DNA of 64,000 bases, taken from Duganella radicis (GTDB lineage Bacteria; Pseudomonadota; Gammaproteobacteria; Burkholderiales; Burkholderiaceae_D). The translations under genes and the position numbers were made by a program. The stretch covers positions 62,001-126,000 of the forward strand of contig NZ_WNKY01000015.1 of the NCBI RefSeq assembly GCF_009720825.1, given 5' to 3'. This document shows positions 25,625-34,710 of this stretch, piece after piece (positions within the stretch are counted from its first letter, which is position 1; every line of letters starts with the position of its first letter). A model generated the notes under the pieces. It had not been told where the DNA came from, did not search any database, and was given only the letters and a program-made list of their open reading frames with translations.

Positions 25625-25662
25625 GAGTTTTCCTTCAAGGTTTTTAAATACGACTGACTACG

Positions 25663-27690
25663 TTACCACATGATGACGCGGTCTTTGGGCGCCAGGTACA
25701 TCTTGTCGCCCGGCTTGACGCCAAAGGCTTGGTAGAAGCCCGGCTGGTTGCGCACCGTGCCATTGGCGCGGAACTGATCCGGCGAGTGCGGATCGGTTTT
25801 CAGATAAACGATTTGCTGCGCGTCGCGGATCTTGGCGCGCCACACCTGGCCAAAGCCCATGTAGAAACGCTGCTCGCCGGTCAGGCCGTCGATCACCGGC
25901 GCCGGTTTGCCGCCCAGCGACAGCAGGTAAGCCTTGTAGGCGATGGCAGCGCCGCTGTTGTCGGCGATATTTTCGCCCAGGGTCAGCTCGCCGTTGACGT
26001 GGTAGCCCTTGACCGGGCTGTAGGCGTTGTACTGCTTGACCAGCATCCGGGTCTTGGCCGCGAAGTTTTTATGATCGGCCTTGGTCCACCAGTCGCGCAG
26101 ATTGCCGTCGCCGTCGTACTGCGCCCCCTGGTCGTCGAAGCCGTGGCTGATTTCGTGGCCGATCACAGCCCCGATGGCGCCATAGTTGACCGCGTCGTCG
26201 GCCGCCGCGTCAAAGAACGGCGGTTGCAGAATCACGGCCGGAAACACGATCTCGTTCAGCTCCGGGTTGTAATAGGCGTTGACGGTTTGCGGCGTCATGC
26301 CCCACTCGTCGCGGTCGATCGGCTTGCCCAGCTTGTTGACTTCCTTCGCATACGCGAACGCATGCGAACGCTGCACATTGCCGGCCAGATCATCCTTGGC
26401 CACCACCAGCGCCGAATAATCGCGCCACTTGTTCGGATAGCCGATCTTGGTGGTGAACTTGGCCAGCTTGGCCTGCGCCTGCTTCCGGGTTTCCGGCCCC
26501 ATCCAGTCCAGCGTATCGATGCTCTGGCCGAAAGCGGCCAGCAGGTTCTTCACCAGCTGCTCCATGCGCGCCTTGCGCTCGGCCGGAAAGTGCTGTTCGA
26601 CGTACAGCTTGCCCAGCGCCTCGCCCAGCGCCGCATCGGTGGCGTTGACGCCGCGCTTCCAGCGTGGTTCCTGCTCGTTCACGCCGCTCAGCACCTTGCC
26701 GTAGAAGGCGAAGTTCTCCTGCGCGAAATCCCTGGCCAGGTAGGGCGCGTTGGCGTGCAGTACCTGCCATTGGAAGTAGACCTTCCACGTCGCCAACGGC
26801 GTTTGGTTCAGCAGCTTGTTGAAACCGCTGATATAGCTTGGCTGGCTGACGATCACGTAATCGACCTTGCCGCCGATGCCGGTGTCGTTCAGCCACGTGG
26901 TCCAGTCATAGCCGGGCGCCAGCTTGGGCAGCTTGTCGATGGCCACCTTGTTGTAGGCCTTGACCGGATCGCGCAGCTCAACCTTGGTCCAATGCAGCCT
27001 GGCGATGTCGGTTTCCAGCGCCACGATGGCCCTGGCGTCGGCCGCCGCGTTGGCATTGCCCGCCAGCGACAGCATGTTGGCGACGTGCTGCTCGTACCTG
27101 GCCAGCGTGTCCGTCAGCTTCTTGTCCGATTTCTTCAGATAGTAATCGCGGTCTGGCAGGCTCAGGCCATCCTGCACCAGATCGGCCACATACCTGGTCG
27201 AGTCCTTGTTGTCCTGGTGGATCACAAAGCCAAACGGCGCGGTGTAGCCATAGCGGTTGAAGTGGGCGATCAGCGCCGGAATCATTCGCTTGTCGCTGAG
27301 CGCGGCGACGCGGTCGAAGTCAGCCTTCAGCGGCGCCAGGCGCAGCTCTTCCAGCCTGGCTTCGTCCATGTAGCTGGCGAAGAAATCGCCAATGCGCTGG
27401 GCATCCGTGCCCGACTGCTTGTTGGGGTCGGCGGCGGCCGCTTCGATGATGGCGCGCAGCTGTGGCTTGGTGTCGTCATCCAGCTTTTCAAACGAGCCCC
27501 AGCTCGATTTGTCGGACGGGATTTCCGTCTGCGCCAGCCATTTGCCGTTCAGGTTGAGGAAGAAATTATCCTGCGGACGCACGCTGCTGTCGATGCCGCC
27601 CAGGTCCACGCCCGAGGTTTTGGGTTCCGCATGTACGCCGGCCGAGGCCAGCAGCGCCAGCATCAGGGCGCTTACGAGGTGAGCTTTCAA
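25663..27690 (-). CDS. M13-family zinc metallopeptidase (PepO/neprilysin-like), copy 2
   Basis: A 675-residue paralogue of the two neighbouring genes. The start is probably TTG at 27690, with GGAG eight bases upstream, giving MKAHLVSALMLALLASAGVHA as signal peptide, which aligns with the starts of copies 1 and 3. The zinc motif is His512-Glu-Ile-Ser-His, the third ligand lies in GENIADN, and the gene ends in MYLAPKDRVIMW like copy 1. Copies 1 and 2 appear closer to each other than to copy 3. The 38-base gap to copy 1 and absence of a terminator suggest cotranscription. Confidence 0.94.
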   Translation of the reverse strand: MKAHLVSALMLALLASAGVHAEPKTSGVDLGGIDSSVRPQDNFFLNLNGKWLAQTEIPSDKSSWGSFEKLDDDTKPQLRAIIEAAAADPNKQSGTDAQRIGDFFASYMDEARLEELRLAPLKADFDRVAALSDKRMIPALIAHFNRYGYTAPFGFVIHQDNKDSTRYVADLVQDGLSLPDRDYYLKKSDKKLTDTLARYEQHVANMLSLAGNANAAADARAIVALETDIARLHWTKVELRDPVKAYNKVAIDKLPKLAPGYDWTTWLNDTGIGGKVDYVIVSQPSYISGFNKLLNQTPLATWKVYFQWQVLHANAPYLARDFAQENFAFYGKVLSGVNEQEPRWKRGVNATDAALGEALGKLYVEQHFPAERKARMEQLVKNLLAAFGQSIDTLDWMGPETRKQAQAKLAKFTTKIGYPNKWRDYSALVVAKDDLAGNVQRSHAFAYAKEVNKLGKPIDRDEWGMTPQTVNAYYNPELNEIVFPAVILQPPFFDAAADDAVNYGAIGAVIGHEISHGFDDQGAQYDGDGNLRDWWTKADHKNFAAKTRMLVKQYNAYSPVKGYHVNGELTLGENIADNSGAAIAYKAYLLSLGGKPAPVIDGLTGEQRFYMGFGQVWRAKIRDAQQIVYLKTDPHSPDQFRANGTVRNQPGFYQAFGVKPGDKMYLAPKDRVIMW

Positions 27691-27755
27691 GTCTATATCT
27701 CCGAAATGTATAGGCAAGTCACGAAACAATAGCAAAAAAGCCACCCCGGGTCACG

Positions 27756-29786
27756 TCACCAAATGGTCACGCGCTGTTCCGGCGCAACATACAACTTGTC
27801 GCCCGGCTTGACGCCAAACGCTTCGTAGAAGCCCGACTGGTTGACCACCGGCCCGTTGACGCGGAACTGGCCCGGCGCGTGCGGATCGGTCTTCACCTGC
27901 ACCACCTGCTGCTGTTCACGCATCTTCACGCGCCACAGCTGGCCCCAGCCCATGAAGAAGCGCTGCTCGCCGGTGAAACCGTCGAGCACCGGCGCGGTCT
28001 TGCCGGCCAGCGACAGCTTGTAGGCCTTGTAGGCGATGGCGGTACCGCTGTTGTCGCCGATGTTCTCGCCCAGCGTCAGGGCGCCGTTGACGTGGTAGCC
28101 CGGCAGCGGGCTGTAGGCGTCGTACTGCTTGACCAGCGCGTCGGCCTTGGCGCGGAAGTTGGCGCGGTCTTCCTTGGTCCACCAGTCGCGCAGATTGCCG
28201 TCGCCGTCGGACTGGCTGCCGCCGTCGTCGAAACCGTGGCCGATCTCGTGGCCGATCACCGAGCCGATGGCGCCGTAGTTGACCGCATCGTCGGCGCGCA
28301 CGTCAAAGAACGGCGGCTGCAAAATGGCGGCCGGGAACACGATCTCGTTCATGGTCGAGTTGTAGTAGGCGTTGACGGTTTGCGGCGTCATGCTCCACTC
28401 CTCGCGGTCGATCGGCTTGCCCAGCTTGGCGATCATGCGCTGGTGCTGGTAGTTCTCGGCACGCAGCACATTGCCCAGCAAATCGTTCCTGACGATCGAC
28501 AGGGTCGAATAATCGCGCCACTTGCTCGGGTAGCCGATCTTGGGCGTGAATTTGGCCAGCTTGGCTTGCGCTTCCAGCTTGGTGGCCGGGCTCATCCAGT
28601 CCAGGCCGTCGATGCTGTTCCTGTAGGCGGCCAGCAGGTTCTTCACCAGCGCGTCCATGCGCTCCTTGCGCTCAGGCGGGAAGTACTCGGCCACGTACAG
28701 CTTGCCCAGCGCCTCGCCCAGGCTGGACTCCACCAGCGCCACCGCCGACTTCCAGCGCGGCGGCTTGACGGCCACGCCGGTCAGCACGCCGCTGTAGAAA
28801 TCGAAGTGCGCATCGGCGAATTCCTTCGACAGGTAAGGCGAGGCTTCGCGCAGCAGCTGCCATTCGAAGTAGGATTTCCACGTGGCCAGGTCGGTCTTTT
28901 CCAGCACGGCGTTAAAACCGGTGAGGTAGCTCGGCTGATGCACGATCACATAGTCCACTTTGTTGGCGACGCCGGTGGCCGCCAGCGCGTGGCCCCAGTC
29001 AAAGCCGGGCGCCAGTTCGGCCAGCTGCTTGATCGGCATCTTGTTGTAGCGCTTGACCGGATCGCGGTTCTCCACCTTGGTCCATTGCACCTCGGCCAGC
29101 GCGGTTTCCAGCGCGACGATTTTCCTGGCGTTGGCATAGGCATCGCGGTCGCCGGCCAGGGTCAGGATTTTGCCGATGTGCAGTTCGTACTTGGCCAGGG
29201 CGCTGGCCAGCTTGGCATCGTCTTTCTTCAGGTAGTAATCGCGGTCCGGCAGGCCCAGGCCGCTCTGGTTGATGTAGACCGCGTATTTGGTCGACTCGCG
29301 CGCATCCGGACGCACGTACACGCCGTACGGCGTGGTCACGCCGATCTGGGTCAGGTGGGCGATCAGGATCGGCAAGCCCTTCTTGTCCTTGAGCGCGCGA
29401 ATGCGGTTCAGTTCGCCGGTCAGCGGACGAATGCCCAGCTGGTTCAGCTTGTCCTCATCCATGAAACTGGCGTACAGGTCGGCGATTTTTTGCGCTTCGG
29501 TGCCGGTCTTGGCCTTTTCCGCCGCCGCTTTCTCGATCAGGCCACGCAGCTGCGGCAAGGTGTCGTCGCGCAGCTTGGCGAAGGTGCCCCAGCTGGATTT
29601 GTCGCCGGGGATGTCGGTGGTCTTCAGCCAGCTGCCGTTGAGATAGGTGAAAAAGTCGTCCTGCGGACGCACGCTGGTGTCCATATTGGGGATCTCGATG
29701 CCGGAGATCGGCGCCGCAGGTTCGGCGGCGGTGGCGAAAGCGGTCATCAGGCTCAGGGCCAGTGCGGTCAGCAGGCGTGGTTTCAC
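27756..29786 (-). CDS. M13-family zinc metallopeptidase (PepO/neprilysin-like), copy 3
   Basis: A 676-residue paralogue, first of the three in transcription order, with signal peptide MKPRLLTALALSLMTAFATAA. The zinc motif is His513-Glu-Ile-Gly-His, followed by GENIGDN in place of GENIADN, so the catalytic set is complete. It begins 11 bases after the TonB-receptor stop, which makes a receptor-peptidase operon likely. Near the active site it reads DDGGSQSDGDG where the other two have DDQGAQYDGDG, a small difference that may alter specificity. Confidence 0.94.
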   Translation of the reverse strand: MKPRLLTALALSLMTAFATAAEPAAPISGIEIPNMDTSVRPQDDFFTYLNGSWLKTTDIPGDKSSWGTFAKLRDDTLPQLRGLIEKAAAEKAKTGTEAQKIADLYASFMDEDKLNQLGIRPLTGELNRIRALKDKKGLPILIAHLTQIGVTTPYGVYVRPDARESTKYAVYINQSGLGLPDRDYYLKKDDAKLASALAKYELHIGKILTLAGDRDAYANARKIVALETALAEVQWTKVENRDPVKRYNKMPIKQLAELAPGFDWGHALAATGVANKVDYVIVHQPSYLTGFNAVLEKTDLATWKSYFEWQLLREASPYLSKEFADAHFDFYSGVLTGVAVKPPRWKSAVALVESSLGEALGKLYVAEYFPPERKERMDALVKNLLAAYRNSIDGLDWMSPATKLEAQAKLAKFTPKIGYPSKWRDYSTLSIVRNDLLGNVLRAENYQHQRMIAKLGKPIDREEWSMTPQTVNAYYNSTMNEIVFPAAILQPPFFDVRADDAVNYGAIGSVIGHEIGHGFDDGGSQSDGDGNLRDWWTKEDRANFRAKADALVKQYDAYSPLPGYHVNGALTLGENIGDNSGTAIAYKAYKLSLAGKTAPVLDGFTGEQRFFMGWGQLWRVKMREQQQVVQVKTDPHAPGQFRVNGPVVNQSGFYEAFGVKPGDKLYVAPEQRVTIW

Positions 29787-29797
29787 TATCTATCCTT

Positions 29798-32038
29798 TTA
29801 GAATTTCATTTCGTATTTGACGCTCCAGACGGTGTAGGTCTGGTTGGTCGTGTTGGCCAATTGTGTCAGGCCGCTGGTGGTCACCGTATTGGCGCCGATG
29901 GCATCCTCCGCCGCCAGGTTGTTGGCGGAAATGCGCAACTGGTTACGCGCATTAAACTTCCACAAGCCGTAGGCGTCAAACGAACGCTTGCGGCTGGTGT
30001 ACACCAGCTGCGACAGGCTGGTCTGGATCAGCGTCTCCGGCGTCCAGTTCAAGCTGCCGCCAAGGGTGAGCGGCGCGTCCTTCATGCGGTAGTCCATGCC
30101 GAGGTTGGCGGTCTGCTTGGGCTGGGCGTCGATGCGGTTGTTGGGACCGGGAATATCGTCCACGCTGGACCAGAAGCGGCTGTAGTTGCTGCGGAAATCG
30201 ATGGCCGGCGCACCGGCCATCAGCTCCTGCAACTGGAACTTGGCCTCCAGCTCGATGCCCTTGGTGCGCGCATGGCCGATATTGCGCGGCGTCGACACCC
30301 AGCGCGGACCGGTGCGGGTGTTTTGCAGCGCGATGTCGCGGCGGATCAGGTCGTCGATATCGCGGATGAAACCGCTGGCGCTGAGAATGCCGGCGCGGCC
30401 GAGGTAATGCTCGTAAGCGACGTCGAGGCCGGTGGCCAGTTCCGGCTTCAGATTCGGATTGCCGACGCGGTCCGGCTTGGTGGCGCTGTTCAGGCGCGAC
30501 AGCGACGGCAAGGCGATCAGATCCTGGATGTTGGCCGCCTTGTAGCTCTTGGTCAGGCTGGCGCGGATCTGGTCCTTCTCGTGGCCGGGAATGCGGTACA
30601 CCGCATGCAGCAGCGGGCTCAGCACGCTGCTGGTGTTGCTGATCTCGCCGCCGCCGCCGCTGCGGGTGCTGGTGGTGCGGATGCCCTCCCAGCGCACGCC
30701 GGCATAGCCCGACCATTGCGAGGAGATATCCCACTCATCCTGCGCGAACACCGCCAGGCGGCGCGTATCGGCGGTGAGGTTGTCGCCGGAATCGGCAAAT
30801 TGCGGATTACCGTTCTGGTCGATGGAAGTCTTGGTTTCCACGCGATGACCCAGCTCGATATCCCAGCCGGCCGCCAGCGCGTGCTGCTTGCCGATCGGCG
30901 TGCTGTACTTGCCGCCGCTGTTGGCGCTGCGGTCGCGCACGCTGGCGGTGTCGGTGAAGCGGTCCAGCAGATTGCCGGCGTTGTCATACTGGTAGCGCAG
31001 CGAGTCGCTGTCGCTGTGGCCGCTGCCGAAGCCGAATTTCACATCCAGCTTGGCCGCGCCCTCCAGCTTGTGCACCCAGTTGCCGAAGCCGCGCAGGAAG
31101 GTGGCCTCGCTGTGCGAGTTGGCCAGCGCCAGGTTGTACTCGGGCGGCTGTTGCAGCGCGGCCGGCACCACGCCGGGCGTTTGCGTCAGGTCGCTGCGGG
31201 TATCGCCGTCGCTGCGGTTGACCATCAGGAAGGGTTGGAAATTCAGCGTGTCGCCGCTGTCGAACTTGTAGGACAGGCGCGGCGTCAGATGCAGGCTGCG
31301 GGTTTCGCGCCCGGTTTCGTCGAGGACGTTTTCATCCTTGGTGATCACGCCGTCGCCGCGGATGTCGCGGTTATGCGTCTCGGTCTGGTCGTGCTGGTGG
31401 TTCTCGGCGATGGTGCCGGTCAGCAGCCACGTCAGGCTGCCGGTCTTGCCCGGCACGGTCAGCGAAATATTCGGCGCGTGGCGGCCCTGCTCGACGGTAT
31501 CGGTCAGCTTGAGCTGGTTGTCGCGCTGCTGGTAGCCATCGCGCAGGATGATGTTGATGGTGCCGGCGATCGCCCGCGTGCTGTGCTCGGCGATGGGGCC
31601 GCGCATGATCTCGATCCGTTCCACCTGGTCCGGCGACAGCGACTCCATCGAAAAGCCGGCCGGCGGCCGTTCGCCGTTCAGCAGGATTTGCGTATAGCCG
31701 CTGCCCATGCCGCGCATGCGCACATCGCCGCCGCGGCCGGGACGGCCGCCCAGGGTCACGCCCGGCAGGCGCTTGAGCACGTCGCCCAGATTGCTGTCGC
31801 CGTTGCGGTCCAGCTCCTCGCGGCCGTAGATCTGCTTGCCCGCCACCGAATTGCGGCGCTCGGTCATATCGTCGGCGCGGCCGCCGCTGACGGTGACTTG
31901 CTGGATTTGCTTGCCGTCCGCCGCCTTGACCGCGGCATCGGCGGGGGCGCTCTCGGCGCTCTGCGCGCCGGCATCGGCCGCGCCCAGCATGGCCAGCGCC
32001 AGCCAGGCCGGGGATAATATTTTGCTCATGGTGGTCAT
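29798..32038 (-). CDS. TonB-dependent outer-membrane receptor upstream of three peptidases
   Basis: A 746-residue receptor with a signal peptide ending in DAGAQ (about 1-26), a QQVTVSGGR TonB-box-like segment and a plug domain (LKRLPGVTLGGRPGRGGDVRMRGMGSG, LNGERPPAG, VERIEIMRGPIAEHSTRAIAGTINIILR). The barrel ends in an aromatic strand (WSVKYEMKF). The plug resembles receptors annotated for siderophores or for peptides; position directly before three peptidase genes favours peptides. Two starts are possible (32038, MTTMSK; or 32029, MSK), neither with a good ribosome-binding site. Confidence 0.9.
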   Translation of the reverse strand: MTTMSKILSPAWLALAMLGAADAGAQSAESAPADAAVKAADGKQIQQVTVSGGRADDMTERRNSVAGKQIYGREELDRNGDSNLGDVLKRLPGVTLGGRPGRGGDVRMRGMGSGYTQILLNGERPPAGFSMESLSPDQVERIEIMRGPIAEHSTRAIAGTINIILRDGYQQRDNQLKLTDTVEQGRHAPNISLTVPGKTGSLTWLLTGTIAENHQHDQTETHNRDIRGDGVITKDENVLDETGRETRSLHLTPRLSYKFDSGDTLNFQPFLMVNRSDGDTRSDLTQTPGVVPAALQQPPEYNLALANSHSEATFLRGFGNWVHKLEGAAKLDVKFGFGSGHSDSDSLRYQYDNAGNLLDRFTDTASVRDRSANSGGKYSTPIGKQHALAAGWDIELGHRVETKTSIDQNGNPQFADSGDNLTADTRRLAVFAQDEWDISSQWSGYAGVRWEGIRTTSTRSGGGGEISNTSSVLSPLLHAVYRIPGHEKDQIRASLTKSYKAANIQDLIALPSLSRLNSATKPDRVGNPNLKPELATGLDVAYEHYLGRAGILSASGFIRDIDDLIRRDIALQNTRTGPRWVSTPRNIGHARTKGIELEAKFQLQELMAGAPAIDFRSNYSRFWSSVDDIPGPNNRIDAQPKQTANLGMDYRMKDAPLTLGGSLNWTPETLIQTSLSQLVYTSRKRSFDAYGLWKFNARNQLRISANNLAAEDAIGANTVTTSGLTQLANTTNQTYTVWSVKYEMKF

Positions 32039-32128
32039 TGATGGAATTCTCGCGGAGGAATTCTACCGTCATGATCGCCCGCAAAGCCGCCGGCCGCCTG
32101 CTTTTTACTTTACGATACACAAACCAGA

Positions 32129-32719
32129 TTAACCTCCGGGAAGATTGACGTTGACGCCGCCGGCGCCCACGCCGACCCCCATGCCGCCACCGCCCATGCC
32201 GCCGCGGCCGCCGCCCTTGCCGCCGCGATGTTCGCCGCCGCCCTCCTCCTTGCGTTCCGGACGGCCGCCGCCGCCATTGTCCTGTACCCTTTGCAATTGT
32301 TCGCCGACCAGCCGCACCACGGTCTGGCGCTGGCCTTCGGTCAGGGCGTCGTTGACGGTCAGCCACCATTCGCGCAGCTGCTTTTCCTCGGCGGCGCTGA
32401 TGTTGGTTTCCTCATCCATGGCCTTGCCCAGGTCGCGCAGCTCGACATTGGCGCCCTGCGTGCCGGCCAGCGTGGCCGCTTGCAGGCGCTCGCGGCGGGC
32501 CTTGCGTTCGCTCAGCAGCTTGCGGGTCCTGGACTCCGTCTGCGACCACAGAGTTTGCTGGTTGGCGTTCAGGTTCAGCGATTTTTTCAGCTCGGCCGCC
32601 ATCGGCAGATAATCCTCGGCGCGCATCTCGGTGACCGGCAGGGCAAAGGCTGGCGACAGCAGCGCCGACAGGGCCAGCGCCGCACTGAGGCGGCGCAGCG
32701 GGAGTGACAACAAACGCAT
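32129..32719 (-). CDS. Spy/CpxP-like periplasmic protein with Gly-rich tail
   Basis: A 196-residue exported protein with a signal peptide ending at PAFA (about 1-26). The mature part is mostly helical, with ELKKSLNLNANQQTLWSQTESRTRKLLSERKARR, the spacing of the LTxxQ-type Spy/CpxP periplasmic chaperones. The last ~45 residues are a Gly/Arg-rich low-complexity tail ending VNVNLPGG. Assignment to Spy/CpxP is by pattern only. It lies 90 bases upstream of the TonB receptor on the same strand and may head that operon. Its leader contains an intrinsic terminator (32735-32763). Confidence 0.65.
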   Translation of the reverse strand: MRLLSLPLRRLSAALALSALLSPAFALPVTEMRAEDYLPMAAELKKSLNLNANQQTLWSQTESRTRKLLSERKARRERLQAATLAGTQGANVELRDLGKAMDEETNISAAEEKQLREWWLTVNDALTEGQRQTVVRLVGEQLQRVQDNGGGGRPERKEEGGGEHRGGKGGGRGGMGGGGMGVGVGAGGVNVNLPGG

Positions 32720-32734
32720 GTTTGCTCCGTAGAT

Positions 32735-32763
32735 AAAAAAAAGCCAGCGCTTGGGGCGCTGGC
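32735..32763 (-). terminator. Intrinsic terminator in the leader of the Spy-like gene
   Basis: GCCAGCGC (32743-32750) pairs with GCGCTGGC (32756-32763) around a five-base loop, and on the minus strand is followed by eight T residues. It lies only ~15 bases upstream of the Spy-like ATG (32719). No minus-strand gene precedes it, so it would stop transcripts of the gene it leads into. Confidence 0.75.
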
Positions 32764-33060
32764 GAAAACCACTTCAGGGTAGAGAGAAATACGAGCTCAG
32801 TGTAGGCCCCGAATTCGGCCGTTACAGGGGTTCTTACAAATACTTACTGTCGTGAACGTTAGGGATACACTGCGTACAAATCAGCAAAATTGGTGTTTCG
32901 CCAAGCGGCGCCTGGTGTGCTTTAAAAGTCAACGGAAAGCGTTGTAAATCCCCGTAAAGGTATAAATCATTTCGTGACGGCTACTACGTTTGCCAGAAAT
33001 CAGGTTTATACTCGTTTCATGCCGCTGCACATCCGCAGCGGCACGTTAGACAGGTGAAAC
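32764..33060. other. AT-rich intergenic control region between Spy-like gene and ctpA
   Basis: No coding sequence seen. The stretch is clearly lower in GC than its surroundings. On the plus strand a TATACT (33007-33012) is a plausible -10 box for ctpA, with no clear -35. The minus-strand promoter for the Spy-like gene must also lie here. Confidence 0.5.
33021..33042 (+). promoter_or_regulatory. 5'-leader hairpin of ctpA
   Basis: GCCGCTGC (33021-33028) and GCAGCGGC (33035-33042) form a perfect 8-bp stem with a six-base loop between the candidate -10 box (33007) and the ctpA ATG (33061). No T-tract follows, so it is not a terminator; it may stabilise the mRNA 5' end or bind a regulator. Confidence 0.5.
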
Positions 33061-34506
33061 ATGGGCAAGAAATTAAAGAATTCCGGTCTGGTTGGACTGG
33101 GCGTGGTCGCTGGCATTGCCATCTCTCTGCAATTTTCCGCCATGGCGCAAAAGCCGGTGGACCCGCCGCTGCCGCTGGAAGAGCTGCGTCAGCTGGCCGA
33201 TGTGTTCGGCCTGATCAAATCCGACTACGTCGAGCCTGTCGAAGACAAAAAACTGCTGACCGAGGCCATCTCGGGCATGGTGGCCTCGCTCGATCCGCAC
33301 TCGGCCTATCTGGACAAGAAAGCCTACGCCGAGCTGCGCGAAGGTTCGCAGGGCAAGTTCGTCGGCCTGGGCATCGAGATCGGCCAGAGCGAGGATGGCT
33401 ACATCAAGATCGTGGCGCCGATCGAGGATTCGCCGGCCTGGCGCGCCGGCATCAAGCCGGGCGACCTGATCAGCCGTCTCGACAACACGCCGGTGAAAGG
33501 CATGTCGCTGGACGACTCCATCAAGAAAATGCGCGGCGAGCCGAACAGCAAAGTCAGCCTGACCGTGCTGCGCAAGGGCGAGGCCGAACCGCTGGTGTTC
33601 AACATCACGCGCGAAGAAATCCACCAGAAAAGCGTGAAGGGCAAGCTGATCGAGCCGGGCTATGCGTGGGTGCGCATCTCGCAATTCCAGGAACCGACCG
33701 TGGATGACATGGCGGCCAAGATCGTCGAACTGTACAAGCAGGACCCCAACATCAAGGGTCTGGTGCTGGACCTGCGCAACGACCCGGGCGGCGTGCTGCA
33801 AGGCGCGATCGGCGTGGCGGCCGCCTTCCTGCCGAAGGATTCGCCGATCGTCTCGACCAACGGCCAGTTGCCGGACCAGAAACAGATCTTCTACGGCCGT
33901 CCCGAGTACTACGCGCTGCGCAACGACAGCGACGCGCTGGCCAGGCTGCCGGCCGCCATCAAGCGGGTGCCGATGGTGGTGCTGGTGAACACCGGATCGG
34001 CCTCGGCGTCGGAAATCGTCGCCGGCGCATTGCAGGATTACAAACGCGCCGAAATCATCGGCTCGCAAACCTTCGGCAAGGGGTCGGTACAAACCATCCG
34101 CCAGCTGACGGCGGACACGGCGGTCAAGCTGACCACGGCGCGCTACTACACGCCGAACGGCCGCTCGATCCAGGCCAAGGGCATCACGCCGGACGTGCCG
34201 GTGGATGAATACGCCGACGGCGACGGCCTGAACGCCCTGCGCACGCGCGAAGCCGACCTCGACAAGCATCTGGTCAACGACCGCGAGCAGGAAGGCGCGA
34301 AATCGCGTCGCGACGAGCTGGAAGAGCAGCTGCGCATCGTGGCGCTGGAGAAAAAGCGCAAGCCGCTGGACTACGGCAGCGGCGACGACTTCCAGTTGCA
34401 ACAGGCGCTGAACCACCTGAAGGGCCTGCCGGTCCAGCTGGCCAAACCGGCCACCACGGTGGTGTCGGTGGAAGCGGAGCTCAAAAAGGATCTGGCGAAA
34501 AAATAA
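33061..34506 (+). CDS. ctpA: S41-family C-terminal processing peptidase (CtpA type)
   Basis: A 481-residue exported serine protease with an N-terminal hydrophobic signal or anchor (about 9-28). It has a PDZ domain (about 90-170, FVGLGIEIGQSEDGYIKIVAPIEDSPAWRAGI) and the S41 domain. By alignment with E. coli Prc the Ser-Lys dyad is Ser315 in GSASASEIVAGAL and Lys340 in TFGKGSVQ. Such enzymes trim or degrade periplasmic proteins from the C-terminus, often with a TPR adaptor that is not encoded next to it here. A C-terminal helical extension (about 400-481) is charged. A perfect 38-bp inverted repeat follows the gene. Confidence 0.94.
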   Translation: MGKKLKNSGLVGLGVVAGIAISLQFSAMAQKPVDPPLPLEELRQLADVFGLIKSDYVEPVEDKKLLTEAISGMVASLDPHSAYLDKKAYAELREGSQGKFVGLGIEIGQSEDGYIKIVAPIEDSPAWRAGIKPGDLISRLDNTPVKGMSLDDSIKKMRGEPNSKVSLTVLRKGEAEPLVFNITREEIHQKSVKGKLIEPGYAWVRISQFQEPTVDDMAAKIVELYKQDPNIKGLVLDLRNDPGGVLQGAIGVAAAFLPKDSPIVSTNGQLPDQKQIFYGRPEYYALRNDSDALARLPAAIKRVPMVVLVNTGSASASEIVAGALQDYKRAEIIGSQTFGKGSVQTIRQLTADTAVKLTTARYYTPNGRSIQAKGITPDVPVDEYADGDGLNALRTREADLDKHLVNDREQEGAKSRRDELEEQLRIVALEKKRKPLDYGSGDDFQLQQALNHLKGLPVQLAKPATTVVSVEAELKKDLAKK

Positions 34507-34543
34507 CAGCCAGTTTGTAGCAAGCTCAACGGCGCCGTTAACC

Positions 34544-34622
34544 CGGGGTCAGTTCTTGCAATCCAACACGAGCTCTGCCGTTCGACGGCAGAGCTCGTGT
34601 TGGATTGCAAGAACTGACCCCG
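34544..34622. repeat. 38-bp perfect inverted repeat with 3-nt loop
   Basis: The arm at 34544-34581 is exactly reverse-complementary to 34585-34622 (all 38 pairs checked), separated by TCG. The outer ends read CGGGGTCAG/CTGACCCCG. It lies between ctpA and the FabH-like gene, both on the plus strand, and is followed by a T-rich stretch (TCTTTTATTTT), so it can act as a terminator. It is far longer than a normal terminator stem and may be a mobile palindromic (REP/MITE-like) element. Confidence 0.9.
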
Positions 34623-34710
34623 TCTTTTATTTTCCGGTAACGTGCAGGCATTTTGTGTAGAATTTGCCTCATTATTGGCGACAGCCATTGCTCAAATTGA
34701 AAGTTTAATC

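Noticed and set aside
23684..29801. Long plus-strand open frames opposite the M13 peptidases
   Set aside because: All three mirror real minus-strand genes, resemble each other only because the paralogues do, and have no family motifs or ribosome-binding sites.
32044..32063. Paired GAATTC sites upstream of the TonB receptor
   Set aside because: Two GAATTC sites 14 bp apart look like a dyad but are only short chance palindromes; no conserved longer symmetry was seen.
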